64,000 nt of DNA from Anaerolineae bacterium (GCA_023382655.1 JAHDWK010000005.1:1-64000); one strand, 5' to 3'; counted from the stretch's first letter, positions 18,451 through 27,495 are shown. Notes: a model not told the origin generated them from the letters alone. A program made the numbers and translations.

Positions 18451-19554
18451 ACTCCGCAGGGCCTGTTCATAGACAACGGCCGTCTTCTCCGCTGTTTGCG
18501 CCCACGTAAACTGCTTCACTCGCTCCCACCCCTTTTCCTGCAACCTGTCTCGCTGGTTGGCGTCCGTTAACAAGGTATGCAACCCTGAGGCCATCTCGGC
18601 CACGTCATGAGGATCCACCAGCCAGGCCGCCTCACCACACACCTCCTCCATGGCCGTCTGGCGGCTGGTGAGCACCGGCGTACCGCAGGCCATCGCCTCC
18701 AGCGGCGGCAGGCCAAAGCCCTCATACACCGACGGAAAGGCAAAAACCGTGGCCAGGGAATAGAGGCCGGGCAAGTCAACCTGCGACACATACCCCAAAT
18801 AATGAACAAACCCAGACAGCCCCATCTGCGCCGCCGCTTGCTGCCAATTTTCCAGCAAACGGCCGTTTGGCCCCGCCAGGCACAGGTGTACCGGCGCGCC
18901 CATCTGGTGCAAACGGGCCACCGCCTCAATGAGCCGCCGGATATTTTTGCGCGGCTCAATAGCGCCCACATAAAGGATAAATTCGGGGGGCAGATTGTAC
19001 TTTTTTTGCAGCCGTTCCCGCTCTTCTACGGCGGTTACAGGCTGGAAGGCATCGGCCACCGCCAGGTGAATGGCATGGACTTTTTGCGGCGGCAGGTGCA
19101 ACACGCGCACGAGATCGGCGCGGGCAGATTCAGAATCGGTGATCACGGCCGTTGCCTGCCGCGCCACCCGCGGCAGCAGCAGCCGCAAAGCCAGCAGCCG
19201 TGACCAGGGATGATGGCGGCTATACAGAAACAGCGAGGCGTCGTGAATGGTGGCCACGTAGGGCCTCACATGCCAGATGGGCGCGGAATTGTTGGGAAAA
19301 TGGCATAGGTCAGGCTGCATCTGGCGGATAGCGCCCGGCAGTTTCAACTGCAACCACAACCAGCGGCTGCGGGGGAAATAGCCATTTGCCAACCTGGCGC
19401 CGGGCACGGTGAAACCCGCCAGTGGCCGATTGCAGAACAGGGTAAATTCCCACTCTGGTCTTGCCTGCGCCAGGTGTGTGACAAGCTGTTCGGTATAATG
19501 CCCTACGCCCGACCTGTTGCCCAGTATCGGGGTACACTCAATTCCAATCCGCAT
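18433..19554 (-). CDS. GT4-family glycosyltransferase (mannosyltransferase-like)
   Basis: A 373-residue GT-B transferase. The N-terminus is MRIGIECTPILGNRSGVGHYT, with the SGVGHY loop typical of GT4 mannosyltransferases such as WbaZ/MtfB-like enzymes. The donor domain has LYVGAIEPRKNI and the E-x7-E motif in YEGFGLPPLEAMACG. Its ATG overlaps the upstream O-antigen ligase gene by 17 bases, so both are likely translated from one message. Its stop overlaps the convergent GT4 gene by 18 bases. It should elongate the repeat unit later polymerised by the ligase or polymerase encoded next to it. Exact sugar unknown. Confidence 0.87.
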   Translation of the reverse strand: MRIGIECTPILGNRSGVGHYTEQLVTHLAQARPEWEFTLFCNRPLAGFTVPGARLANGYFPRSRWLWLQLKLPGAIRQMQPDLCHFPNNSAPIWHVRPYVATIHDASLFLYSRHHPWSRLLALRLLLPRVARQATAVITDSESARADLVRVLHLPPQKVHAIHLAVADAFQPVTAVEERERLQKKYNLPPEFILYVGAIEPRKNIRRLIEAVARLHQMGAPVHLCLAGPNGRLLENWQQAAAQMGLSGFVHYLGYVSQVDLPGLYSLATVFAFPSVYEGFGLPPLEAMACGTPVLTSRQTAMEEVCGEAAWLVDPHDVAEMASGLHTLLTDANQRDRLQEKGWERVKQFTWAQTAEKTAVVYEQALRSLARHE

Positions 19555-21292
19555 AACTTTTTTTCTCAGCCGTCCACAGGCCGGCTAACAACCAGAATAA
19601 TAAGCCGGTAGCATTAAAGAGTAAGAAGAAGTCCAGAAAACCGTGAACCAGAAAAGCCAGCAGCCCGGCGGAAACAGCCAACGACCACATGGTGGTATGT
19701 TGGCGTCCTATATGCCGTAATAGATCAATCACCAGGCAGAACAGCCAGATCAAAAAGGGTATGGCCCCTAATAGACCCAGCGAAACCAGCATCTCCAGGT
19801 ACCAGTTGTTGGTGTGAATGGTGTCGTTCATGTGTGGGTTGCCCAACCGCGCGCCATAGAGCAGGCGGAAGTTATCAAAGCCAATACCCAGCCACGGCCG
19901 TTCCTGCCACATTTGCCATCCCAACGTCCATAACACGCGCCGGTTTGGAATGGGCGTACTGTAACTCCAACCGGGTCGTGTTGTTTCCGTGGGGGTCACG
20001 GCCGTGTTCGTTTTCGGCGGCGTCACGCTCACAGTTGTAGCAGCAACACGGCCGCTTTTGTTGCCAAACCAGGTAATATCCTCTTGTACCACATCCCAAT
20101 ACAGATCATAGGCGCCCGGTTGGGTGGGCGCGCGCACGGTGATGGACATTTGCACCTTCTGGCCGGGCATTACCGGGCGGGGAAAAGGCCAGCGGGCTTC
20201 CCCATGCTCGCGTTCCGTCTCCTGGTTTACCCAGCGCGCGCCCAACAATATCGGCGGTGTACTCTCGCTGTGCCAGATGAGTCTGCCCTCGTTTACGGCC
20301 GTGACCATTACCCTCACCGATTCATTGGCCGCCAACGTGAGGGTTGCCGGCGTTTCCAGTTCGGCCAAATACCATTGATCCTCATTTCCGCTTTGCAGCC
20401 GCAGCCGAAAGCCACTACTAGAGGCAAAATTGACCGTCGTCATCAGGCCGGTGAGCAGCGCCAACGCCAGCCACCAGGCGCTCATCTGCTGCCATTTAGC
20501 GGGCTGCCGCCATTTAGCAGGCTGCCGCCAGATAGCGGCCCGACACCACAACCAGCCCGCCAATAACAGACTCACCAATATGATCGTGGCAAAACTGGCC
20601 CGGCTAAAGGTCATCACACTGGCCTGTATATAGATAATCATGAGCACCGTCAGAAAAAGCAGCAGGGCCCGGCGGCGGGTTCGGGGCATATTCTCAGAAC
20701 CGGCTACAGCCCAGGCCAGCGCCAGTAAAAAGGGCAACGTGGCCTCAATAAACATGGCTGCCTGATTGGTATAGTCAAAAGGGCCGGTAAGCCGGATGTA
20801 TTGTCCGGCGACTGTCACTTTGGCCCGAAACAGTGAGAGCCAGGGCATTTCCTGGTACCCGTAACTTTCCCACATGCCGATGCCAACAGCGAGGAGGCCG
20901 CCTGCCAGCAGGCCCATTGCTACCAGGTAGCCATCGCGCCGCTGGCGGACGATTTGCAGCGTCAACAGCGCCAGCATGATGCCGCTCATCAAACGCAAGG
21001 CGGCTTTGAAGGCGTTGGCTTGGTACATGGGCGCAAACAGGGCTGCCAGGAGCAGCGCCAGGCCAAAGGGCAGCAGCCACAGCCAGTAATGGTCGGGCCA
21101 ACGCAGACGGGTATGAGTATGCACCAGGGTCACGGCCGTGACCAGTAACGTTAATGCAAACACTAACTCTACATTGGTAATGCTTACCAGCCCAACCTGC
21201 CATAATGGTTGGTCCAGTTCAAATGGCAGGCTAAAAGCCAGCAGGGTCAGGCAAATGACCGGCAGACGTGACAATCGCTGGGATATATTCAT
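19538..21292 (-). CDS. O-antigen ligase/polymerase with inserted beta-sandwich domain
   Basis: A 584-residue membrane protein of the Wzy/WaaL (O-antigen ligase, PF04932-type) family. About ten helices lie in residues 10-290. A soluble stretch at about 300-448 comes before the signature region PWLGIGFDNFRLLYG and the last helices. The soluble part (ARW, MPGQKVQMSITVRAP, PGAYDLYWDVVQ, ITWFG) resembles an Ig-like domain found beside glycosyltransferases and methyltransferases in other bacteria, here placed in the long outer loop. It is followed by a Thr/Pro-rich linker. A WRQPAK tandem duplication (nt about 20489-20530) precedes helix 8. The start is coupled to the upstream flippase (ATGA, 21289-21292). 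Confidence 0.8.
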   Translation of the reverse strand: MNISQRLSRLPVICLTLLAFSLPFELDQPLWQVGLVSITNVELVFALTLLVTAVTLVHTHTRLRWPDHYWLWLLPFGLALLLAALFAPMYQANAFKAALRLMSGIMLALLTLQIVRQRRDGYLVAMGLLAGGLLAVGIGMWESYGYQEMPWLSLFRAKVTVAGQYIRLTGPFDYTNQAAMFIEATLPFLLALAWAVAGSENMPRTRRRALLLFLTVLMIIYIQASVMTFSRASFATIILVSLLLAGWLWCRAAIWRQPAKWRQPAKWQQMSAWWLALALLTGLMTTVNFASSSGFRLRLQSGNEDQWYLAELETPATLTLAANESVRVMVTAVNEGRLIWHSESTPPILLGARWVNQETEREHGEARWPFPRPVMPGQKVQMSITVRAPTQPGAYDLYWDVVQEDITWFGNKSGRVAATTVSVTPPKTNTAVTPTETTRPGWSYSTPIPNRRVLWTLGWQMWQERPWLGIGFDNFRLLYGARLGNPHMNDTIHTNNWYLEMLVSLGLLGAIPFLIWLFCLVIDLLRHIGRQHTTMWSLAVSAGLLAFLVHGFLDFFLLFNATGLLFWLLAGLWTAEKKSYADWN

Positions 21293-22581
21293 GGAGTTTC
21301 AGCCGCCTCAGAGATGGGGGTCTCCAGGCGAGGAGTAGTGAAATATAGAGCGAATAGACAGGCGATGAACAAGAGACATTCGGCCAGGATGAGGGAAATG
21401 GCCGGGCCGGTGATGCCGTAGATGGGGATGAGCTGCCAGCAGAGCAGAGCATGAACGGCCAGTATACCGCCGTTGAACAAGGTCAGGTACGCCTGCTGGC
21501 GGCGGGCGATCAGATAATGGGTGAGGCTGTAATTGGCAAATGCGGGGATTAGGGCCAGCGCCAGCAGTTGCAGCACCGGGATGCCGGGGGTGTAGGTGCC
21601 GCCGTACAACAACGGCATGAGCCAGCCCGCTATCAACCAGAAAGCTACAGCCAGCAGCAGCCCACCCCCGGCCAACAACCCACTGACGAGCCAACCCAGG
21701 CGACGGGCATGGCGGCGGTCGTGCTGCCAGGCCAGGGCGATGGCCGGGAATACCGCCGCCAACAGGGAGGCGGGAATAATTTGCATCGGTTCCACCAGTC
21801 GGGCGGCGGCGCTGAATTGGGCGACGGCCGTTTCCCCCAGACGCGCTTGCAGCAGCAATACAGCCAGCCGGGTATAAGCAATAGAGAGAAAAATGGCAAT
21901 GCCCAGGGGAAAAGCGTGGCGCAGCAAACGGCCGTAGCTGTAATCACCTGGCGCAAAATCGGTGACAGGCCGGGAGAGGTGTTGCAGCCAGCCCGCCTGC
22001 CGCAGCCGGTACAGGCCGATGCCGGTCATGATCAAGATGGCTGCCAGACCGGCCAATGCCAGACCAGTCACGCCGCCGCCCCACCACAAAATCAGGATGC
22101 CGCTGACGGCCGTCAGCACCCGCGCTGCCCCCAACAGCCACGCTTCCTGGGCCAACGCCTGCTGCCCACGAAAAATGTAAGCCACAAATTCCAGATAGGT
22201 GTTGCTCAACTGCATCAACCCCAGCAACATCAGGCTCAAGCGCGCCGGGGCTGGCTGGCTGGTCGTTGTCAGCAGCAGCCCGGCCAATACCACCAGGCTC
22301 AGGCCCAGTTTCAGGTGAAAGGCCATACGGGCATAAGGCTGGGCAGCACGGCCGTGGACGGCCACTTCGCGCGCGGTGAGAACCTGCAACCCCATATCCG
22401 CCACCTGCGCCCACACCAGCCCCAACGCCAGCCCATAGCTGTATAAACCAAACCCCGCCTCTCCCAACCGCCGCGCCGCCAGGATGACCAGCGCCAGCAT
22501 CGCCAACCGCCCCACCAGTTCGGAAGATAGTTTAGTCAGGGTATTTTGCACCAGACGGCGGCGGAGGCTAGAAGTGAGCAA
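21289..22581 (-). CDS. Polysaccharide flippase (Wzx-like)
   Basis: A 430-residue membrane protein with 12 to 14 predicted helices. The N-terminal part (VGRLAMLALVILAARRLGEAG, FGLYSYGLA) is typical of RfbX/Wzx flippases that move undecaprenyl-linked repeat units outward. The likely start is a TTG at 22581, preceded by AAAGGA at a good distance; no ATG fits. It heads a coupled group with the O-antigen ligase (4-base overlap) and the GT4 enzyme. It is distinct from the flippase at 4532-5809. Confidence 0.83.
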   Translation of the reverse strand: MLTSSLRRRLVQNTLTKLSSELVGRLAMLALVILAARRLGEAGFGLYSYGLALGLVWAQVADMGLQVLTAREVAVHGRAAQPYARMAFHLKLGLSLVVLAGLLLTTTSQPAPARLSLMLLGLMQLSNTYLEFVAYIFRGQQALAQEAWLLGAARVLTAVSGILILWWGGGVTGLALAGLAAILIMTGIGLYRLRQAGWLQHLSRPVTDFAPGDYSYGRLLRHAFPLGIAIFLSIAYTRLAVLLLQARLGETAVAQFSAAARLVEPMQIIPASLLAAVFPAIALAWQHDRRHARRLGWLVSGLLAGGGLLLAVAFWLIAGWLMPLLYGGTYTPGIPVLQLLALALIPAFANYSLTHYLIARRQQAYLTLFNGGILAVHALLCWQLIPIYGITGPAISLILAECLLFIACLFALYFTTPRLETPISEAAETP

Positions 22582-22594
22582 GGCGTTTCCTTTG

Positions 22595-22670
22595 AGATTG
22601 GAGATTGGAGATTAGGGGATTAGTGTGACGTCAGACCCTTAATCTCACAATCTCTTAATCTCCTGCTCCT
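22595..22670. repeat. GATTGGAGATT / AATCTCTTAATCTCC repeat patch
   Basis: Short direct and inverted copies of GATTGGAGATT and CTTAATCTC fill the spacer between the flippase and the second ligase gene. The same words occur at 41068-41117 between fmt and the PanE-like gene. I see no gene or promoter in it. Confidence 0.6.
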
Positions 22671-24078
22671 CTAGACCGCCGGGCCAGGGTACAGACCAGA
22701 GGGCGGCAGCCATTCCGAACAGGACAGCCCCCTGCAGGGTAAACGGCGTTGGCTCAGGTTGGACCAGGCCAACGAGAATGATAGCTACCCATACGGCGGT
22801 CTGCGGCGCATAGTGGCGCAGCAGGTCGCGGCGCATAAGGGGCGCGGCCAGTAACCAGAGCCAACCCACAAAACCGAATATGCCTAATTCGGCTCCAACC
22901 AATAGGGGGGTGACATGAACCAGTCCAGCCCACGGATGCAGTTGCGCGGCGGCCTGGCCATACTGCCCCAAACCCACGCCGCTCCAGGGATTACTTACCA
23001 TTAACTGCCAGGCCAGCGGCGCGTCCCGCAGCCGCTCCGATAAGGACAAAATTTCCAGGGCATCGTTGGGGCGGGAAAGGCGGCCCATCACCAGCGGCCC
23101 ATATGCCAAGGCGAACAGCACTGGCCCGGCCACCAGGAGGCCGATCAGCAGGTAATGGGTGCGGGCGCGGTGGAGGTGGGGCAACGGCCGTGCCCGCTTT
23201 CCGCGCCGCGATACCCAGTCTGCCGCAATAAAAACGGCCATGCCCGCCAGCCAGGCCAGCCAGGCGGAACGGGACAGGCTGACCAGAATGCCCATCATGC
23301 CGCCGATGAGCGCGAGCCATACTACCGCTCGCAGCCAGCCGGTGACGGCATACCGGCAAGGCCAGAGCATCAACCAGAGCAAGACCAGCTTCCACCCCAA
23401 CCGGTTGGGGTGGCTGTTCAGACCGTAGGCGCGCAGCCAGGGTGTTTCGCCATTCATGACCACGCTAATGCCCGGCGCAAAGGGGGCCAGAACCGGCTCA
23501 CCCAGCCAGGCCAGCCCCAGTTCACGTTGCAGCCCAAACTGAGCCAGGGCCACAATCGTCTGCCCTATGATCACCAGGGCGATGACGCCGAGCAGACCTT
23601 GCCAGGCAGTTTGTTGCAGAAAGAGGTTGAGCAGACTGAGGTACACCAGCCAGAGGAGGAAGAGCATGAAAACGGCCGTGTGCCATTCCCACACAAACGC
23701 ATTGATGACCGCCAATAGCGTCAGCGCCGCCAGCGGTCCCGTGACGCGCCATGTTCCCCACGACCAGCCCCCAGTTGGCCGCGCCAGCCACCATTGCCCG
23801 GCCAACCCCAATACCAGCAGCAGCGGCAGCAGCGCCAGTGGGCCAATCTGCCAACCACCGGCCAGGATAACGGCACCCCAGGTAAACGGCCCTTGCTGCC
23901 CACCCTGGGAATGGCTGAGCAGCGCAAGCAGCAAAAATAACAGCCACATGGCCCGCATACCCGTCAAGAACCAGGCGTGAAAAGTAGTGCGCCTACCCCG
24001 GCGTCTGCTGGTGGTCACGGCCGTTGTCGTTGATGTGACGTTTTTGTCTGAGTTATTTCTTGCGTTCAATCCTAACAT
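22645..24078 (-). CDS. O-antigen ligase-family membrane protein
   Basis: About 477 residues with 11 to 12 hydrophobic helices. The family region SRSAWLAWLAG is followed by a large outer loop and NPWSGVGLGQYGQAA, the counterpart of the PWxGxGxG motif of Wzy/WaaL proteins. It probably polymerises or ligates undecaprenyl-linked glycans at the outer membrane face. The frame is open to 24159. I chose the ATG at 24078, just before the charged N-terminus, although the Shine-Dalgarno is weak. It is a second, divergent member of the family beside that at 19538, and it lacks the inserted soluble domain. Confidence 0.75.
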   Translation of the reverse strand: MLGLNARNNSDKNVTSTTTAVTTSRRRGRRTTFHAWFLTGMRAMWLLFLLLALLSHSQGGQQGPFTWGAVILAGGWQIGPLALLPLLLVLGLAGQWWLARPTGGWSWGTWRVTGPLAALTLLAVINAFVWEWHTAVFMLFLLWLVYLSLLNLFLQQTAWQGLLGVIALVIIGQTIVALAQFGLQRELGLAWLGEPVLAPFAPGISVVMNGETPWLRAYGLNSHPNRLGWKLVLLWLMLWPCRYAVTGWLRAVVWLALIGGMMGILVSLSRSAWLAWLAGMAVFIAADWVSRRGKRARPLPHLHRARTHYLLIGLLVAGPVLFALAYGPLVMGRLSRPNDALEILSLSERLRDAPLAWQLMVSNPWSGVGLGQYGQAAAQLHPWAGLVHVTPLLVGAELGIFGFVGWLWLLAAPLMRRDLLRHYAPQTAVWVAIILVGLVQPEPTPFTLQGAVLFGMAAALWSVPWPGGLEEQEIKRL

Positions 24079-24333
24079 CTCAACAATTGGGTGTGGGTGG
24101 ATGCAACAGGGGGGATTATACCCAACAAGGGCATAAACTTGTATTTCATCTGGTGGCAAGTTATTCTGGCAAAAATCACCGGCAGCCCTTCGGCAAGCTC
24201 AGGGCAGGCTTTGCAACTTGCTACCTGCCACCAAAAAGCAAAATGTCAGTTTGTGGCCTTTTGCACTATAGATAACTTTCTGTCTCAGGTACGAAGTCGG
24301 GGCTTCAGACGGTTTCCCCACACCGGATGTCAT

Positions 24334-24361
24334 TTGTTCCTGCCCTACACTGTGTTATAGT
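24334..24361 (+). promoter_or_regulatory. Sigma70-type promoter for a leaderless response-regulator message
   Basis: TTGTTC (24334-24339), a 16-base spacer, then TATAGT (24356-24361). The expected transcription start falls on or next to the ATG at 24369, and no Shine-Dalgarno is present. The rest of the spacer upstream (24079-24333) holds only a dispersed repeat (TTCGGCAAGCTCAGGGCAGG at 24189) and no gene. Confidence 0.6.
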
Positions 24362-24368
24362 GCCGGGC

Positions 24369-25067
24369 ATGGAGAGCAAACGCATTTTGCTGGTGGATGA
24401 TGAGCCGGCGATCACCAGCGCCCTGACGGTTATTTTGCAGCGAGCGGGTTATGACACGGCCGTAGCCGCCACCGGTGCCGACGCGCTCACCCACTTTGCT
24501 GCCCCACCCGACCTGGTCATCCTGGACATTATGCTGCCGGATATGGATGGCTACCAGGTGTGCCGGGCCATTCGCCAACACCCCACCTACGTCCCTATTC
24601 TCATGCTCACGGCCAGGGACACCCTGCCAGACAAGGTGTTGGGGTTGGAATTGGGGGCTGACGCCTACCTGACCAAACCGTTTGCGCCGGGTGAACTGCT
24701 GGCGCAGGTGCGCGCCCTGTTCCGGCTGGTGGGACAGATGGAGGGGGGGACGGGGGAGGTGATATTACGCTGTGGGCCGCTCACTTTGTTCCCAGACCTG
24801 CGCCGGATGGAATTGCAGGGGACGGAGGTAGAACTAACGCCCAAAGAGTATGCCTTGCTGCACCTTTTTATGCAGCGCCCCGGCTACGTCTTTGGCCGGG
24901 AAACACTGCTGCGCGAAGTGTGGGGTTATGAATTTTTGGGTGATTCGCGCACGGTGGATGTGCATATCCAACGCCTGCGCGCCAAAATTGAAAAAGACAG
25001 TAGCCAGCCAGAACTCTTGCTGACGGTACGCGGTTTTGGCTATCGGCTGGTGGGGGCATCAACATGA
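24369..25067 (+). CDS. OmpR/PhoB-family response regulator
   Basis: A 232-residue DNA-binding response regulator. The receiver domain has the acidic pair DDE at residues 10-12, the phospho-acceptor Asp at about 53 (VILDIMLPD), and the LTKPF lysine near 103. The C-terminal winged helix contains LTPKEYALLHLFMQ, SRTVDVHIQRLRAKIE and VRGFGYRL, the recognition helix and wing of OmpR-type proteins. The ATG at 24369 matches the family N-terminus and sits 7 bases after a TATAGT -10 box, suggesting a leaderless transcript. No histidine kinase is adjacent. The next gene, a PqqB-like hydrolase, overlaps it by 4 bases. The kinase at 43954 is a possible but unproven partner. Confidence 0.88.
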   Translation: MESKRILLVDDEPAITSALTVILQRAGYDTAVAATGADALTHFAAPPDLVILDIMLPDMDGYQVCRAIRQHPTYVPILMLTARDTLPDKVLGLELGADAYLTKPFAPGELLAQVRALFRLVGQMEGGTGEVILRCGPLTLFPDLRRMELQGTEVELTPKEYALLHLFMQRPGYVFGRETLLREVWGYEFLGDSRTVDVHIQRLRAKIEKDSSQPELLLTVRGFGYRLVGAST

Positions 25068-25990
25068 TTACTTTGCCGCCGCATCAGGTCACGGCCGTCA
25101 TCCTGGGCACGATGCAGGATGGTGGGTTGCCACACGCGGGCTGCCGCTGTGCCCGCTGCGCCGCTGCTTTTACCGATCCGCGTCGTGCTGAATACACTGC
25201 CTGTCTGGGTTTGGTGGATACGCGCGGCACAGAAACGGCCACTTCGACTGCACTCAGTGCAAGCGTTTACCTTTTCGACGCCACGCCGGACATCAAATGC
25301 CAGTTGAACATGTTGGCCGGGGTATTGGGGGAACATCCGGTACGGCCCGAAGCCGCTTCGGGTTCGCCGTCTCGCCTGCGCCAACCGGACGGCATTTTCC
25401 TCACCCACGCCCACATGGGGCACATTGGGGGTCTGCCCCAGCTTGGCCCGGAAGCAATGGCGGTAAAGCAGTTGCCTATTTATGCTGCCCGTGAATTAGG
25501 CCAATTACTGCTGGAAAATCACCTCTGGTCGCCTCTGGTGAACAATTTGCGGATTGTGCCGCTGGTAGAGGGGCAGTCGGTGGATTTGGCAGCAGATGTG
25601 AGCGTCACGGCCGTACCTGTCCCCCACCGCGATGAATGGGGCGCAGGCACATTTGCCTTTCTCATTCAGGGGCCAAACCGCCGCCTGCTTTACTTGCCGG
25701 ACATTGACGATTGGGCGCAGTGGCCGGAAGCAGAAATGGTTTTAAGCAGCGTGGATGTAGCCCTGGTGGACGCCAGCTTTTATAGTCCAGATGAATTGGG
25801 CGGTCGCGCCCCTGTCGCTCATCCGCTTATTCCCGATACCCTGGCTCGTTTTGCCCATTTACCCACCCAATTCGTGTTGACCCACCTGAACCATACCAAC
25901 CCGGTGTTGGATAAGGGGAGTATGGCGCGCACGGGCGTACTTTCCACCGGCGCCCAGATTGCCTTCACCGGGCAACAATTCCTTTTATAA
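25064..25990 (+). CDS. PqqB-like metallo-beta-lactamase-fold hydrolase
   Basis: A 308-residue MBL-fold protein. The N-terminal QDGGLPHAGCRCARC segment is like PqqB, with a cysteine cluster at about residues 26-32. The metal motif HAHMGH is at about 110, with further histidines in VPHRDEW and LTHLNHTN. The family hydrolyses or oxidises small molecules, and PqqB proper acts in pyrroloquinoline quinone biosynthesis. No other pqq genes are here, so that role is not supported. Two stretches look like repeat-derived in-frame insertions: STALSASV (nt 25241-25266) and PEAASGSPSRLRQ (containing a CCCGAAG hairpin at 25346-25362). It is coupled to the response regulator by ATGA. Confidence 0.72.
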   Translation: MITLPPHQVTAVILGTMQDGGLPHAGCRCARCAAAFTDPRRAEYTACLGLVDTRGTETATSTALSASVYLFDATPDIKCQLNMLAGVLGEHPVRPEAASGSPSRLRQPDGIFLTHAHMGHIGGLPQLGPEAMAVKQLPIYAARELGQLLLENHLWSPLVNNLRIVPLVEGQSVDLAADVSVTAVPVPHRDEWGAGTFAFLIQGPNRRLLYLPDIDDWAQWPEAEMVLSSVDVALVDASFYSPDELGGRAPVAHPLIPDTLARFAHLPTQFVLTHLNHTNPVLDKGSMARTGVLSTGAQIAFTGQQFLL

Positions 25991-26041
25991 ACGTAGCGGC
26001 GCAAACCAGTTTCCAGACCAGAGCGTAGAGCCGGAGGGCGA

Positions 26042-27445
26042 CTAACGCCCTCTTAAAATCATGGGCAGGCCGCCTTTAGGACGCAGCGTGATGAGCGGCT
26101 CCATCTCTACCTGATGGCCGGGTTTGAGTTCGGCCCGGAAACGTCGGGCAATGGTTGCCAGCAGCAGCACCGCTTCCGTCATGGCAAAGCTGCTGCCAAT
26201 ACACTGGCGTGGCCCACCGCCAAAGGGAAGATAGGCGTAACGGGGTCGTTCGGCCACACGCTCCGGCGCGAACCGTTCCGGGTCAAACTTGAGCGGCTCT
26301 TCCCAAAAATCGGGGTGACGGTGGGTCAGGTACGGGCTGAGCGTGATCACGGCGTTGGCCGGTACATCATAACCGCCGACCACATCCGCTTCGTGGCCGA
26401 AACGCCCCAGGGCAAACGCGGGCGGATACAGGCGCATGGTTTCTTCGATGACCCTGGTGGTGTAGGGTAATTGCGGAATGTCGGCAACGGTGGGCACCCG
26501 ACCACCACCACCATCGCCGTTACCCAGCACATCGGCCAGTTCTTGTTCCAGCCGCACACGCACCGCCGGATGCTGTGAGAGTAGATAAAAAACCCAACTG
26601 AGGGCCACGGCCGTTGTTTCGTGCCCCGCCAGCAAAATGGTCATCACCTCGTCGCGCAATTGCCGGTCATCCATCCCTTCGCCCGACTCCTCATCACGGG
26701 CAGCCATCAGCATACCAAGCAGGTCGTCTTTTTGCGCGCCAGATTGCCGCCGTTCGGTAATGATCTTTTGCACAATGTTGTCCAGCACGGCCGTGTTCTG
26801 CCGGATGACACGGGTGCTGTGCCACCAGGAAACGTACCGCAGCCGTTCATAGGCGAATGGTTTGCTGCTGAGGGCGCCAACTTCCGCGTTGACGGCCGTA
26901 AATGCCTCCCCTACCGTATCTGCTTTCCGGGTCAGATCAATGCTAAACAACGTTTTCCCGGCAATCTCCAGCGTCAGATGCATCATCTCTTCGGCCAGAT
27001 TGAGCGCCTGCCCATCTTGCCACTTCTCTAACATCATACTCGTCGCTTCTGTCATTGTCGTGGCAAAAGTGGCGATGCGCTGGCGGTGAAAAGCGGGCTG
27101 CGCCAGCCGCCGCTGCCGCCGCCAGAAATCGCCGTCGCTGGTAAGCAGGCCGTTACCCACAACCGGCGTCAGCAGCAGCAGGCTGGGGTGGGGTAGTTTG
27201 GTATAGTTCTTGTTGTTATCCTGCAATATGTGTTTGTTGTGGTCGGGGTGGAAAAAGAAATAGCCATAAAAGTGCAGTACAGCGCGAAAGCGCACCGCAT
27301 CGCCATATTGGGCAGCCAGTTCCTCCATTTTGGCTAACGGCCGTCCCTGAAACTGGCGAATGATGCCAAACGGCCAGGGCGGATTGGGGCCAGGAGGATG
27401 ATTCAGCTTTTTCTTTTGTGTGTGGTTGACAAGAATGGTGGACAT
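26042..27445 (-). CDS. Cytochrome P450
   Basis: A 467-residue soluble heme monooxygenase. The I-helix oxygen-activation motif AGHETT is at residues 273-278 and the K-helix E-x-x-R at 335-338 (ETMR). The heme-binding loop FGGGPRQCIG has Cys415 as the thiolate ligand. The sequence resembles CYP102/CYP4-type fatty-acid hydroxylases, but the substrate is uncertain and no redox partner gene is adjacent. The start is supported by GGAG about 7 bases upstream. Its leader contains an inverted repeat (27469-27495). A CRP-type operator at 27530-27549 lies between it and the divergent operon, so cAMP- or FNR-family control of one or both genes is likely. Confidence 0.93.
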   Translation of the reverse strand: MSTILVNHTQKKKLNHPPGPNPPWPFGIIRQFQGRPLAKMEELAAQYGDAVRFRAVLHFYGYFFFHPDHNKHILQDNNKNYTKLPHPSLLLLTPVVGNGLLTSDGDFWRRQRRLAQPAFHRQRIATFATTMTEATSMMLEKWQDGQALNLAEEMMHLTLEIAGKTLFSIDLTRKADTVGEAFTAVNAEVGALSSKPFAYERLRYVSWWHSTRVIRQNTAVLDNIVQKIITERRQSGAQKDDLLGMLMAARDEESGEGMDDRQLRDEVMTILLAGHETTAVALSWVFYLLSQHPAVRVRLEQELADVLGNGDGGGGRVPTVADIPQLPYTTRVIEETMRLYPPAFALGRFGHEADVVGGYDVPANAVITLSPYLTHRHPDFWEEPLKFDPERFAPERVAERPRYAYLPFGGGPRQCIGSSFAMTEAVLLLATIARRFRAELKPGHQVEMEPLITLRPKGGLPMILRGR

Positions 27446-27468
27446 ACGTTACTCCATTTTGTTGTAAA

Positions 27469-27495
27469 CCTGACAGGTCTGCCAGACCTATCAGG
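27469..27495. repeat. Inverted repeat in the P450 leader
   Basis: CCTGACAGGTCTG and CAGACCTATCAGG form a 13-bp inverted repeat with one mismatch around a single base. A related word (CCTGTCAGGTTT) occurs at 34335. It could be an operator or a dispersed hairpin element. Confidence 0.6.

Noticed and set aside
21568-22446. A 292-codon plus-strand frame rich in Gln and Gly
   Set aside because: Lies entirely antisense to the flippase gene. The Gln/Gly richness reflects CTG and GCC codons on the other strand.
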